A stretch of DNA of 8,908 nt from Candidatus Stahliibacteriota bacterium CG08_land_8_20_14_0_20_40_26 (lineage in GTDB: Bacteria > Hydrothermota > UBA3073). Positions within the stretch are counted from its first letter, which is position 1. Each line of letters starts with the position of its first letter. Location of the stretch: positions 1-8,908 of the forward strand of contig PEYP01000050.1 of the NCBI GenBank assembly GCA_002774315.1, in the 5' to 3' direction. This document shows positions 1 through 6,052 of this stretch, in pieces. The position numbers and the translations under genes were made by a program. Below the pieces are notes generated by a model that did no database searches, was not told the DNA's origin, and saw only the letters and a program-made list of their open reading frames with translations.

Positions 1-22
1 AGAGAATAAATAAATATTATCT

Positions 23-40
23 CTCTGTGGCCTCTGTGGT
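23..40. repeat. 9-bp direct repeat (CTCTGTGG[C/T] twice)
   Basis: CTCTGTGGC at 23-31 is followed directly by CTCTGTGGT at 32-40, then by TTAAG and a run of T. This lies in the 79-bp non-coding stretch before the ACT gene. A related CTCTGTT word occurs twice on the minus strand at the other end of the window (around 8875-8881 and 8899-8905). Short CTCTGTG words of this kind often recur between genes in environmental genomes, so this may be one copy of a dispersed element; that is inference. Confidence 0.4.
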
Positions 41-79
41 TAAGTTTTTTACACTACCTGAAATTATAGAGGGGGGATT

Positions 80-514
80 ATGGAGATAAAAGGGAATAAA
101 AATATTGCAAGGGTTACAGTTCACGGAGTACCAGATAAGCCAGGTGAGGCAGGAAATTTGTTTGACACACTCGGGGAACACAATATTAACATAGAACTTA
201 TATCATATACTCCCGGCGAAGGCAGAACTATGAATATTTCGTTTGCTGTGGTGGTGAACGACCTCGAAAATGTGGTCAATATACTTAAGAAACTCTATCC
301 CTACCGGATTTCTTTTGATAAAGAAGTGGCAATGCTCTCCCTGTACTACGATGGATTGGGCAAGATTCCCGGGATTGCAGGGAAGATATTCTCTATGCTT
401 GGCGATAATGATATAAACATAGAATTGATAAGCACTTCTATAAACTCCATAACTGTGGTGATAAAGGAAAAACATCTCGAAAAGGCGACAGAATCACTAA
501 AACAAATCCTTTGA
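80..514 (+). CDS. Free-standing tandem ACT-domain protein (aspartokinase-type regulatory module)
   Basis: A 144-aa protein made of two ACT domains, about residues 8-75 and 83-144. The first opens with a V-x-G-V-P-D-K-P-G motif and reaches NINIELIS; the second repeats the pattern (GKIPGIAGKIF, then DINIELISTS). These are the hallmarks of the C-terminal regulatory half of aspartate kinase, where ACT pairs bind lysine or threonine. No kinase domain is present. An in-frame TGA at 59-61 precedes the ATG, and a G-rich ribosome site (71-76) sits just before it, so this is a free-standing gene rather than a visible fusion. Family knowledge suggests an amino-acid-sensing protein, possibly acting on a kinase encoded elsewhere; ligand and partner cannot be read here. 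It is the only plus-strand gene and converges on the 58-aa ORF with 3 bp between stop codons. A remnant of a lysC duplicate is an alternative. Confidence 0.85.
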   Translation: MEIKGNKNIARVTVHGVPDKPGEAGNLFDTLGEHNINIELISYTPGEGRTMNISFAVVVNDLENVVNILKKLYPYRISFDKEVAMLSLYYDGLGKIPGIAGKIFSMLGDNDINIELISTSINSITVVIKEKHLEKATESLKQIL

Positions 515-517
515 GTA

Positions 518-694
518 CTAATGAACGACAGCACCGAAGGTTTGTTGCAGAGTAACATATATACCCCTACCAATTCTATCGAACCCAAAACCAAATCCGT
601 ATGCAATACTTCCAAGGAATATAAGAGGTTCACCGGGAGGAACATCAATTAAAAATATATTTTGCTTTAATTTAAAAATAGGTAATTCTTCCAT
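518..694 (-). CDS. Small 58-aa ORF overlapping the HNH gene, unknown function
   Basis: ATG at 692-694, TAG at 518-520, giving 58 residues beginning MEELPIFKLKQ and ending QQTFGAVVH. It overlaps the last 28 nt of the HNH nuclease gene in another frame and stops 3 bp from the stop of the convergent ACT gene, so it fills exactly what would otherwise be an empty gap. The translation looks protein-like: an acidic/basic start, a DVPPGEP turn, then a glycine- and aromatic-rich hydrophobic stretch (about residues 24-45) with alternating G-F-G-F and a D-R-I-G-R-G motif. I recognise no family. The overlap suggests translational coupling to the nuclease; the only Shine-Dalgarno candidate is a weak GAAAG just before the ATG. 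The stretch is too short for a confident membrane call. It could still be a chance open frame, but its fit between two genes argues against that. Confidence 0.55.
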   Translation of the reverse strand: MEELPIFKLKQNIFLIDVPPGEPLIFLGSIAYGFGFGFDRIGRGIYVTLQQTFGAVVH

Positions 695-1194
695 CTTTCA
701 TCCGGTATTCTAAAAGAGCTTTGAAATATAAAGAAATAATGAGGGCGTTTAGGTTTTCTGATTAGTTTTATACCTACCTCGTCCGGTGTACGGCTACCCT
801 TACGGTTGTTACACTCCATACAGGAACATACAAGATTCTCCCAAGAGTCATCCCCTCCTCTGGTCTTTGGAATTACATGGTCACATGTCATTGGCACACC
901 CTTTATCCCACAATATTGGCAGCAATATCCATCCCTCTTCATAATATTTTTTCTTGTAAGGGGGATTGCAGGACGCCTCAGATGTACATAACTTTGGAGA
1001 CGGATAATGCTGGGACTGTCAAACGCCATAGTGGAGGTGTGAATCCGCCATTCAAAACTCTCAACAAGTTCTGCCTTGCCAAGCCATAAAAGAATCACTG
1101 CCCTCCTCATCCTCGTTATAGAAAGCGGTTCGTAGCTCTGATTTAACACCAGAACAGGTGTCTTCAATTTATTGTTTCCGTAGCCCTCCATCAT
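667..1194 (-). CDS. HNH endonuclease
   Basis: A 175-aa HNH-family nuclease. The N-terminal part (LVLNQSYEPLSITRMRRAVILLWLGKAELVE, residues 15-45) is the typical lead-in of the small stand-alone bacterial HNH family. The nuclease core follows: zinc cysteines C92 and C95 (CQYC), the DH pair D105-H106 in TCDHVIPKTRGG, N120 in WENLV, and the second zinc pair C125/C128 in CMECNNRKG. The C-terminus (RIPDERWKNYL) matches the usual family ending, so the gene looks complete. Its ATG overlaps the stop of the TPR lipoprotein gene as ATGA, which implies translational coupling; a second ATG follows at codon 2. The family cuts DNA with a metal ion, but the biological role of these stand-alone members is mostly unknown. 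I see no methylase, phage or transposon gene nearby, so its operon place behind two lipoproteins does not explain its target. Confidence 0.92.
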   Translation of the reverse strand: MMEGYGNNKLKTPVLVLNQSYEPLSITRMRRAVILLWLGKAELVESFEWRIHTSTMAFDSPSIIRLQSYVHLRRPAIPLTRKNIMKRDGYCCQYCGIKGVPMTCDHVIPKTRGGDDSWENLVCSCMECNNRKGSRTPDEVGIKLIRKPKRPHYFFIFQSSFRIPDERWKNYLFLN

Positions 1195-2354
1195 TTGCCT
1201 TTATCCCACCATCTTTCCTCTTTTGCTTTCTTCAATTGGATTTGTGCCCTCTCTATGCCTTTTTTTGCATAACCAACCCAATGTGGACTATCTGTCAGGG
1301 TTTTAACTTTCTCATAGTTATTGATTGCAATCTGATAATTAGATATAGCAGTATCCCAGTCTTTCACCTTAAAGGCATCGTCAGCTTTCGCTATATAAAG
1401 ATCGCCTGAAAGAGCAACTAAAATAGCATCATCAGGTGTAATCGTAAATGCCTTCTTCAGATATGCATTTACCTCTGTGTAGTTCTTGAGTTTTACAAGT
1501 AGATCAACTAAGTGATAGTAGAAACTCGGCTGTGCGGGATCTATCTCTATCGCCTTCTTGTAATTTCCCATTGCTTCACTATATTTCTTCATATCCACAC
1601 ATACATTGCCAAGCTTCACCCAGGCCGCTGCATAATCCGGGGACTGCTCCACTATATAAGTGAACTGCTCTTCGGCCTTTCTATACCGACCTACTGACGC
1701 ATATGCATCTCCCAAAAACAGTCTCACCTCTATATCCTCCGGGTGCTCTTGCAAAACTGTCTCAAGTTCCCGAATCCCGTCTTCATACCGTTCAAGCTTC
1801 ACATACAACTTGCCAAGGCTGTACCTAATATTAATATCATCTGGTGCAAGCTCCTTTGCCCTCTCATAATATCTGAGTGCCTCTCCTGTATCTCCCGTCT
1901 TTTCGTTCACATAGCCCTTACCATAAAAGGCAAGTGCATCTTCAGGATCAATCTCAAGTGCTTTATCATACTGCTGTAATGCAAGTACATATTTCCTTTC
2001 CTCTGTATACAGTCTTCCAAGACCATAGTATCCATTTGGCTCATTCGGCAGGATGTTGATAAGACGCATGTAAGTGCTTTCAGCTTCTTCGTAATTATGT
2101 ATCACAGTGTATGTCCTTGCAAGGTCAAGATACGCATCCACGAAAAGCGTGCTCTCGGCGATCGCCTGCTTATAATTCCTTATGGCATCCTCATACTGTC
2201 CATTCTTGAAATACTCAAACCCTGAGGAATGATATTTTTTTGCCTCGGATACGGTGGGTTTTTTCTCCTCTGGCAGTTTTTGTATCTTCGGTTGCGGTGC
2301 GCATCCAAATATGAGCAGAAGAGTACACCATATTATTCCAATATTCCACCTCAT
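1191..2354 (-). CDS. TPR-repeat lipoprotein
   Basis: A 387-aa secreted lipoprotein. Residues 1-17 are a signal peptide ending in a lipobox (LIFGC) with C18 as the lipidated cysteine, followed by a proline/lysine-rich linker to about residue 37. From residue 38 the protein is a continuous tetratricopeptide solenoid: eight 34-residue units in exact register (38-71, 72-105, 106-139, 140-173, 174-207, 208-241, 242-275, 276-309) plus a ninth with a roughly 7-residue insertion (310-350). Units such as the one ending YDKALEIDPED carry the classic TPR consensus. A charged tail (KKAKEERWWDKGK) closes it. TPR proteins are protein-binding scaffolds; on the envelope they often serve secretion, pilus or outer-membrane assembly machines, but nothing here names the partner. 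It starts 13 bp after the upstream lipoprotein with a GGGAGG ribosome site and overlaps the HNH gene by 4 bp, so the three are surely one operon. Confidence 0.92.
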   Translation of the reverse strand: MRWNIGIIWCTLLLIFGCAPQPKIQKLPEEKKPTVSEAKKYHSSGFEYFKNGQYEDAIRNYKQAIAESTLFVDAYLDLARTYTVIHNYEEAESTYMRLINILPNEPNGYYGLGRLYTEERKYVLALQQYDKALEIDPEDALAFYGKGYVNEKTGDTGEALRYYERAKELAPDDINIRYSLGKLYVKLERYEDGIRELETVLQEHPEDIEVRLFLGDAYASVGRYRKAEEQFTYIVEQSPDYAAAWVKLGNVCVDMKKYSEAMGNYKKAIEIDPAQPSFYYHLVDLLVKLKNYTEVNAYLKKAFTITPDDAILVALSGDLYIAKADDAFKVKDWDTAISNYQIAINNYEKVKTLTDSPHWVGYAKKGIERAQIQLKKAKEERWWDKGK

Positions 2355-2367
2355 AACACCTCCCTCT

Positions 2368-3765
2368 TTACTTTTTGGCTTTTTTCTCTTCCCTTACAGG
2401 TGAACGCTCACAAATCAGAGTTCTTCTGCTATCCTTTGCCGTTGCAGTGAGAAAGTAAGTCACTTTCGGGTCGATTGTTCTGTATGTGGGTCCCTGAGCA
2501 AACGCAGATACTACCTTTTTCCAATCCGACACGATTTCTACCCGGCTGAATATAGGGGTTCTGGCTTCATTAGCAACCCTTGCCCTCAGTTCAAATCTAC
2601 TTGTAGGGTCAACGACCAGATAGGAGGGAAACCCGTCCAGATATGATAGGTTCTCTTCGTATCTGTCTATTGTGTCGCCACCCATGGTAATCTCAATAAA
2701 ACGCGGGTGTAGAATCGAATCCAGATCAGCATCATCAGATGGATAGATACCGGTCTCTCTTCTGTAAGATTCAATGGCTTCTGCCATCTTGTGCAGGGCT
2801 ACATTTGCCTCCAGAATTATCGCCGATGTGTGTACATTCTTTCTTATAGTGCCTTCGTACTTTGACATTATTGCCGTAGCCCTTTTAATCATCTGGATTC
2901 CGCTCAGCAGTCCAGCCATGTCATCCTTCCGCATCTCCAATGATCTGTATTGATTAATACCCCCTTTTATATCTTCCATAACCTGTATAAGAAGTGAGTC
3001 AAACGCTAATGTATCGAGTACGGTCTCTATATTCTCAAATTCCCTCTCCGGGATAACAACCTCTGCTTGAGCAAGGGGTTGGTGGGTAAGGTATGCTTCG
3101 TAGACCTTGAATGTCCTAGATATTGCATCTGCCTTATATGTTGCATTTGCCACTCTCACTGAATCAAGCAGTCGTTCTGCCATCCTCTTTTTTAGTTCGT
3201 CCAATGACTGAATTATCTCCTGGCCTTTTCGTACAAGGTTGTCATCGATTTCTGAGATGACCAGTTCAGGATTCATCTCTTTCAGGATATCCAGCATCGC
3301 CTTAAACTCATCCTCTGCATCTATCCCCACCTGTGGTATCTCTATCGCCTCAATCTCCAGCATGTACTGAGAAATGAGATTTTGAACCCCCTCAATATGA
3401 GAAAGCATTTTTACCTGCAAAGAGGAATCCAGGCGAGGAACTATCTGCCTTTTGACATTCGCCAGCAGGTTCGTTATATTATCCAGCTGATTTCTCGCAT
3501 TCTGTATACTTGCTGCGTGTATTGCAGCATCTTCATTCTCCTTGTATCTTACCCTCAAAAAATATGGTTTTAAAACGGCCTCTAAGTCTGCTCCCTCTTC
3601 AGGATAGGTTGCATTATCAACCCAGTATTCCTCAAGTGCGTTCTTCACTCCCCTCAGGCTTCTCTTAGCGTCTGTTATCATTGCCATGTCACGGTATCCT
3701 CCGCCCCTCTGACATGCAAAAACTGTCAATATCGCAAGAGACAGTAACAGTATTTTCTTATACAT
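2368..3765 (-). CDS. Lipoprotein with duplicated pseudopilin-like modules, function unknown
   Basis: A 465-aa lipoprotein. The signal peptide (MYKKILLLSLAILTVFAC) ends in a lipobox with C18 lipidated. Residues about 32-72 (A-x4-L-x5-AL-x2-Y, then TYP and a D-L-x2-VL-x-P-x-F ending) align without gaps to residues about 319-359 (same spacing, with IYP and DADLDSILHPRF); I count 13 identities over 41 positions. Both resemble the helix-to-YP segment of type II secretion/type IV pseudopilins. A second pair, DP-x5-L-x-A near 386-408 and near 432-454, resembles the pseudopilin C-terminal strands. Between them, residues about 80-310 look helical and coiled-coil-like. There is no prepilin N-terminal methylation motif: the lipoprotein signal replaces it. 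A GGGGAGGG ribosome site precedes the ATG. It is first in the operon with the TPR lipoprotein, suggesting a shared envelope assembly. Function is unknown; the pilin likeness is motif reading, not a search result. Confidence 0.85.
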   Translation of the reverse strand: MYKKILLLSLAILTVFACQRGGGYRDMAMITDAKRSLRGVKNALEEYWVDNATYPEEGADLEAVLKPYFLRVRYKENEDAAIHAASIQNARNQLDNITNLLANVKRQIVPRLDSSLQVKMLSHIEGVQNLISQYMLEIEAIEIPQVGIDAEDEFKAMLDILKEMNPELVISEIDDNLVRKGQEIIQSLDELKKRMAERLLDSVRVANATYKADAISRTFKVYEAYLTHQPLAQAEVVIPEREFENIETVLDTLAFDSLLIQVMEDIKGGINQYRSLEMRKDDMAGLLSGIQMIKRATAIMSKYEGTIRKNVHTSAIILEANVALHKMAEAIESYRRETGIYPSDDADLDSILHPRFIEITMGGDTIDRYEENLSYLDGFPSYLVVDPTSRFELRARVANEARTPIFSRVEIVSDWKKVVSAFAQGPTYRTIDPKVTYFLTATAKDSRRTLICERSPVREEKKAKK

Positions 3766-3779
3766 GTCCCTCCCCTGTT

Positions 3780-3809
3780 GATAAATATTGAAAATTTAAT
3801 CTATTTATC
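3780..3809. promoter_or_regulatory. AT-rich inverted repeat upstream of the lipoprotein operon
   Basis: GATAAATA (3780-3787) and TATTTATC (3802-3809) form perfect 8-bp arms separated by 14 bp. The repeat lies 15-44 bp before the lipoprotein start, right upstream of its ribosome site, where an operator or promoter element could sit. AT-rich palindromes arise easily by chance, so the regulatory reading is weak. I found no convincing -35/-10 pair in the same spacer. Confidence 0.3.
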
Positions 3810-3820
3810 CCCTTATAACC

Positions 3821-3892
3821 AACTTACCAACTTACAAACTAACAAACTAACAAACTTACAAACTAACAAACTATCCAACTAACAAACTAACT
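3821..3892. repeat. Tandem octamer array, nine units of AACTAACA
   Basis: Nine consecutive 8-bp units in perfect register. Four are exactly AACTAACA (3837, 3845, 3861, 3877), two AACTTACA (3829, 3853), and the others AACTTACC (3821), AACTATCC (3869) and AACTAACT (3885). Read on the minus strand, the direction of transcription here, the unit is TGTTAGTT. The array starts 3 bp past the 3' end of tRNA-Ala and ends 55 bp before the start codon of the lipoprotein operon. No ORF or hairpin is formed. Simple repeats like this can vary in copy number by slippage, which would change the distance between upstream elements and the operon. Confidence 0.9.
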
Positions 3893-3894
3893 AG

Positions 3895-3967
3895 TGGAGC
3901 TGACGGGATTCGAACCCGTGACCTCTTGACTGCCAGTCAAGCGTTCTCCCAACTGAACTACAGCCCC
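3895..3967 (-). tRNA. tRNA-Ala (anticodon GGC)
   Basis: A complete 73-nt cloverleaf on the minus strand. The acceptor stem GGGGCTG pairs with CAGCTCC and includes the G3-U70 wobble that identifies alanine tRNAs. D stem GTTC/GAAC; anticodon stem CTTGA/TCAAG around loop CTGGCAG with anticodon GGC (3932-3934), reading GCC and GCU alanine codons; five-base variable region AGGTC; T arm ACGGG-TTCGAAT-CCCGT; discriminator A73. CCA is not encoded (the next bases are CTAG), so the tail must be added by the CCA enzyme. It lies between clpP and the octamer array; no separate promoter is evident, so it may be cut from a longer transcript. Confidence 0.97.
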
Positions 3968-3976
3968 GGACATTTA

Positions 3977-3997
3977 ACCTGCTCAGAATGAACAGGT
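3977..3997 (-). other. Hairpin between clpP and tRNA-Ala
   Basis: On the minus strand, ACCTGTTC and GAGCAGGT pair over 8 bp (one G-U) around the 5-nt loop ATTCT. It sits 38 nt after the clpP stop and 9 nt before the tRNA 5' end. There is no U-tract after it, so it is not a standard intrinsic terminator; it may mark a processing point between the mRNA and the tRNA, or stabilise the clpP 3' end. Confidence 0.45.
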
Positions 3998-4035
3998 CTT
4001 CTGCATATAACACACCCCACTTCTATTTTATACTG

Positions 4036-4626
4036 CTATTTCTTCTCCTTTTTCACTATCACTTCGTCTATTATCCCGTATTTCTTTGCCTCCTGTGCAT
4101 CCATCCAGAAGTTTCTGTCCGTATCTCGTTCAATCTCTTTCACATCCTTGCCCGTATGAAACGCAAGTATTTGATTCAATTCTTCTTTCACCCTCGTAAC
4201 CTCCTTCGCATGTATGGCAAGATCAACAGCCTGACCGGACATACCGCCCATGGGTTGATGAATAAGGATCCTGGAGTGAGGTAATGCAAACCTTTTATCT
4301 TTAGTCCCCGAAGCAAGTATAACAGCGGCTAAAGAAGCTGCCATTCCCATACATATCGTTGAAACATCTGCCTTGATATACTGGATGGTATCATATATTG
4401 CAAGACCGCAAGATATGATACCACCGGGACTATCTATATAGAGATGTATATCCTTATGCGAGTCCTCGGCCTCAAGGAATAAAAGCTGTGCCACGATACT
4501 CGAAGATACCGTCTCTGTTATCTCGCTGCCGAGAATTATTATTCTGTCCTTCAGCAACCTCGAGAATATGTCGTATGCCCTTTCTCCTCTTCCAGACGAT
4601 TCAACAACTATCGGAACAAGATTCAT
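4036..4626 (-). CDS. clpP: ATP-dependent Clp protease proteolytic subunit ClpP
   Basis: A 196-aa ClpP, full length for the family and without a long propeptide. ClpP forms a cytoplasmic double-heptamer barrel that degrades proteins fed by a Clp ATPase. Visible motifs are YIDSPGG (residues 63-69), GLAIYDTI, the nucleophile S98 in GMAAS, and H123 in RILIHQPMGG. The third triad position falls in ERDTDRNFWM, where most ClpPs read ERDTDRDxF/ERDTERDRF: residue 172 is N (codon AAC), not D. The rest of the fold is well conserved, so the gene looks functional, with a Ser-His-Asn triad as known for some second ClpP paralogues such as Listeria ClpP1. A strong AGGAGGA ribosome site (4631-4637) precedes the ATG. 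It follows tig by 124 bp in the same direction, the common tig-clpP order, but clpX, the usual next gene, is missing: tRNA-Ala follows instead. Confidence 0.97.
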   Translation of the reverse strand: MNLVPIVVESSGRGERAYDIFSRLLKDRIIILGSEITETVSSSIVAQLLFLEAEDSHKDIHLYIDSPGGIISCGLAIYDTIQYIKADVSTICMGMAASLAAVILASGTKDKRFALPHSRILIHQPMGGMSGQAVDLAIHAKEVTRVKEELNQILAFHTGKDVKEIERDTDRNFWMDAQEAKKYGIIDEVIVKKEKK

Positions 4627-4750
4627 AAACTCCTCCTATTGACTATTGGGATTGTGATAATCGTAACCATCCTTACGACACTCATCCCTTGCCCAACATC
4701 CGTATTGGATGAAGTTACTCCTGCTTGTCGCAAGGCTGACTTGCCCTACA
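4627..4750 (-). other. tig-clpP spacer with three small hairpins and a repeated heptamer
   Basis: This 124-bp gap holds the clpP ribosome site and no gene that I recognise. Perfect 5-bp stems occur at 4730-4744 (GCAAG/CTTGC), 4697-4711 (CATCC/GGATG) and 4662-4677 (CGTAA/TTACG), with loops of 5, 5 and 6. The heptamer CTTGCCC occurs at 4688-4694 and 4740-4746. No U-tract follows any stem, so termination here is unlikely and tig and clpP can be co-transcribed. It may be an RNA leader of clpP or one copy of a dispersed hairpin element. One minus-strand frame stays open across most of it without a good start, and I do not call it. Confidence 0.4.
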
Positions 4751-6046
4751 TTAATGACTTAATATCAATTTTGAGCTCTCTGGTTTCTGGTCGTCAGTCT
4801 TATGCCTATCGACTTTTTCTGCGTATTCAACCTTCGCGTTTTTTACTACCAGGTCAAGTGCCTTTCCTCTCCTGAGATATGCCCTTAGGTAGTCCCGACG
4901 ATCAGTGTCTTTAAAAACCGTCTTTACCTCTGCAGGCGAAAGCGACTTTTTCAGGATTTCCTTCAATTCCTCGTCTGTCACCGTCAAATTTTCCTTATCC
5001 GCTATCATAGAAAGAATGACCTTTGCCTTTGCATCCCAGACCGCTCTCTCTCTCATCTCCTTTTCGTCCATAGAGTTAACTCTTCCATTCTTTATATCAT
5101 CCTGCCAATCCTCATACGCAATGTCAACAAACACCTTCGGCGGATCAAACTGGCACTGCTCTACAAGTTTGTTAAGAACTACCCCGGGGAGTATCTCTTT
5201 TATCTGTGCATCAACCCTTTCAGAAAGTGTCTTCCTTGCATGTTCTCTCATTTCCTCTATGTTTTGGAATCCGCATATCTTTGCAAACTCATCATCAACT
5301 GGTGGAAGTTTTACCTCCTTTACCTCATTTACCATAATTTTGTAAGTAATCTCCCTCCCCGCAATGGATGACTCTTTATAGTCAAGCGGATAGCGGATAT
5401 TTACCTCTACATTCTCACCTGGTCTCCTGCCGACCAGTTTTTTGTTAAACTCATCTGGAACTACATTCGAACCAAGAATGAAGCCAAAGTTGGTAACTGT
5501 ATCAGGCCGCAGTAGTCCCCTCTCTTCTTTCAAATAATTATAGTTTATTACCAGATAATCACCAGGTGCAGACACCCTTACAACAGGTATATAGGTGGCA
5601 TAGGAAATCCTCATTTCCTCTATTACCCTGTCAATATCCTTATCTGTTATAGAAGGAATCGGAAGTTCGACAGTAATATCCTTGTAATCGATATCCACGT
5701 CGGGAATCACTTCAAAGGATGCGGTAAATGAGAGCGTATCTTCAGCTTGCTTTATATTACCTATTTGAGCCCTTGTCAGCGGAACTACCCCCTTTCCCCC
5801 TATCGTCTCGATGTATGCATCTCTGCATACACCCTCTACCGCCTCTTCTTTTAATGCATCTCCAAACCTTTTCTTTATAACGGAGATAGGCACCTTACCC
5901 TTTCGAAATCCATCTATAGAGACCTCTTTTGAGTATCTACTCAAAAGCTCTTTCTCTTTTTTGGCGACAAGAGATGAAGAAACACTTATCTTAAGCGTCC
6001 TTTCTGAATCAGACGGACTTTCCAATGTAGATACAATTTCACTCAT
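4751..6046 (-). CDS. tig: Trigger factor (ribosome-associated chaperone / peptidyl-prolyl isomerase)
   Basis: A 431-aa trigger factor, close to the family's usual length. The N-terminal ribosome-binding domain (about 1-115) carries the signature loop GFRKGKVP at 46-53, which docks beside the ribosomal exit tunnel. The FKBP-type isomerase domain spans about 155-245 (from GDYLVINYNY through GFILGSNVVPDEF to the lysine-rich strand before LPPVDDEFAKICG). The C-terminal helical arm domain follows, ending in a charged, probably flexible tail from about residue 405. It binds nascent chains in the cytoplasm. The start gives the normal family N-terminus, but its Shine-Dalgarno (AAGGA, 6048-6052) lies only 1 nt from the ATG, and no other start codon fits upstream in frame. 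A strong promoter lies about 100 bp upstream, and clpP follows at 124 bp. Expression may be tuned by the structured leader. Confidence 0.97.
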   Translation of the reverse strand: MSEIVSTLESPSDSERTLKISVSSSLVAKKEKELLSRYSKEVSIDGFRKGKVPISVIKKRFGDALKEEAVEGVCRDAYIETIGGKGVVPLTRAQIGNIKQAEDTLSFTASFEVIPDVDIDYKDITVELPIPSITDKDIDRVIEEMRISYATYIPVVRVSAPGDYLVINYNYLKEERGLLRPDTVTNFGFILGSNVVPDEFNKKLVGRRPGENVEVNIRYPLDYKESSIAGREITYKIMVNEVKEVKLPPVDDEFAKICGFQNIEEMREHARKTLSERVDAQIKEILPGVVLNKLVEQCQFDPPKVFVDIAYEDWQDDIKNGRVNSMDEKEMRERAVWDAKAKVILSMIADKENLTVTDEELKEILKKSLSPAEVKTVFKDTDRRDYLRAYLRRGKALDLVVKNAKVEYAEKVDRHKTDDQKPESSKLILSH

Positions 6047-6047
6047 A

Positions 6048-6052
6048 TCCTT
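6048..6052 (-). promoter_or_regulatory. Oddly close Shine-Dalgarno of tig
   Basis: AAGGA on the minus strand ends 1 nt before the tig ATG, where 5-9 nt is usual. It overlaps the TAA of the possible upstream ORF (6051-6053). This spacing should initiate poorly by itself and fits start by translational coupling, though strong initiation may use features I cannot see. Confidence 0.45.

Noticed and set aside
346..648. Minus-strand ORF of 100 aa over the ACT 3' end
   Set aside because: It lies antisense to a clear ACT gene and in a different frame from the better 58-aa ORF, and its sequence looks random.
667..720. Frameshift joining the HNH gene to the 58-aa frame
   Set aside because: The HNH C-terminus (RIPDERWKNYL) already matches the family's natural end, and the small frame has its own ATG.
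3766..3894. Possible CRISPR-like array at the tandem repeat
   Set aside because: The unit is 8 bp with no spacers, so it is a simple tandem repeat.
3977..3997. Rho-independent terminator after clpP
   Set aside because: The stem is good, but no U-run follows it on the minus strand.
4639..4875. Plus-strand ORF of 78 aa across the tig-clpP spacer
   Set aside because: It runs antisense into the tig 3' end, has low-complexity hydrophobic content and no ribosome site; a shadow frame.
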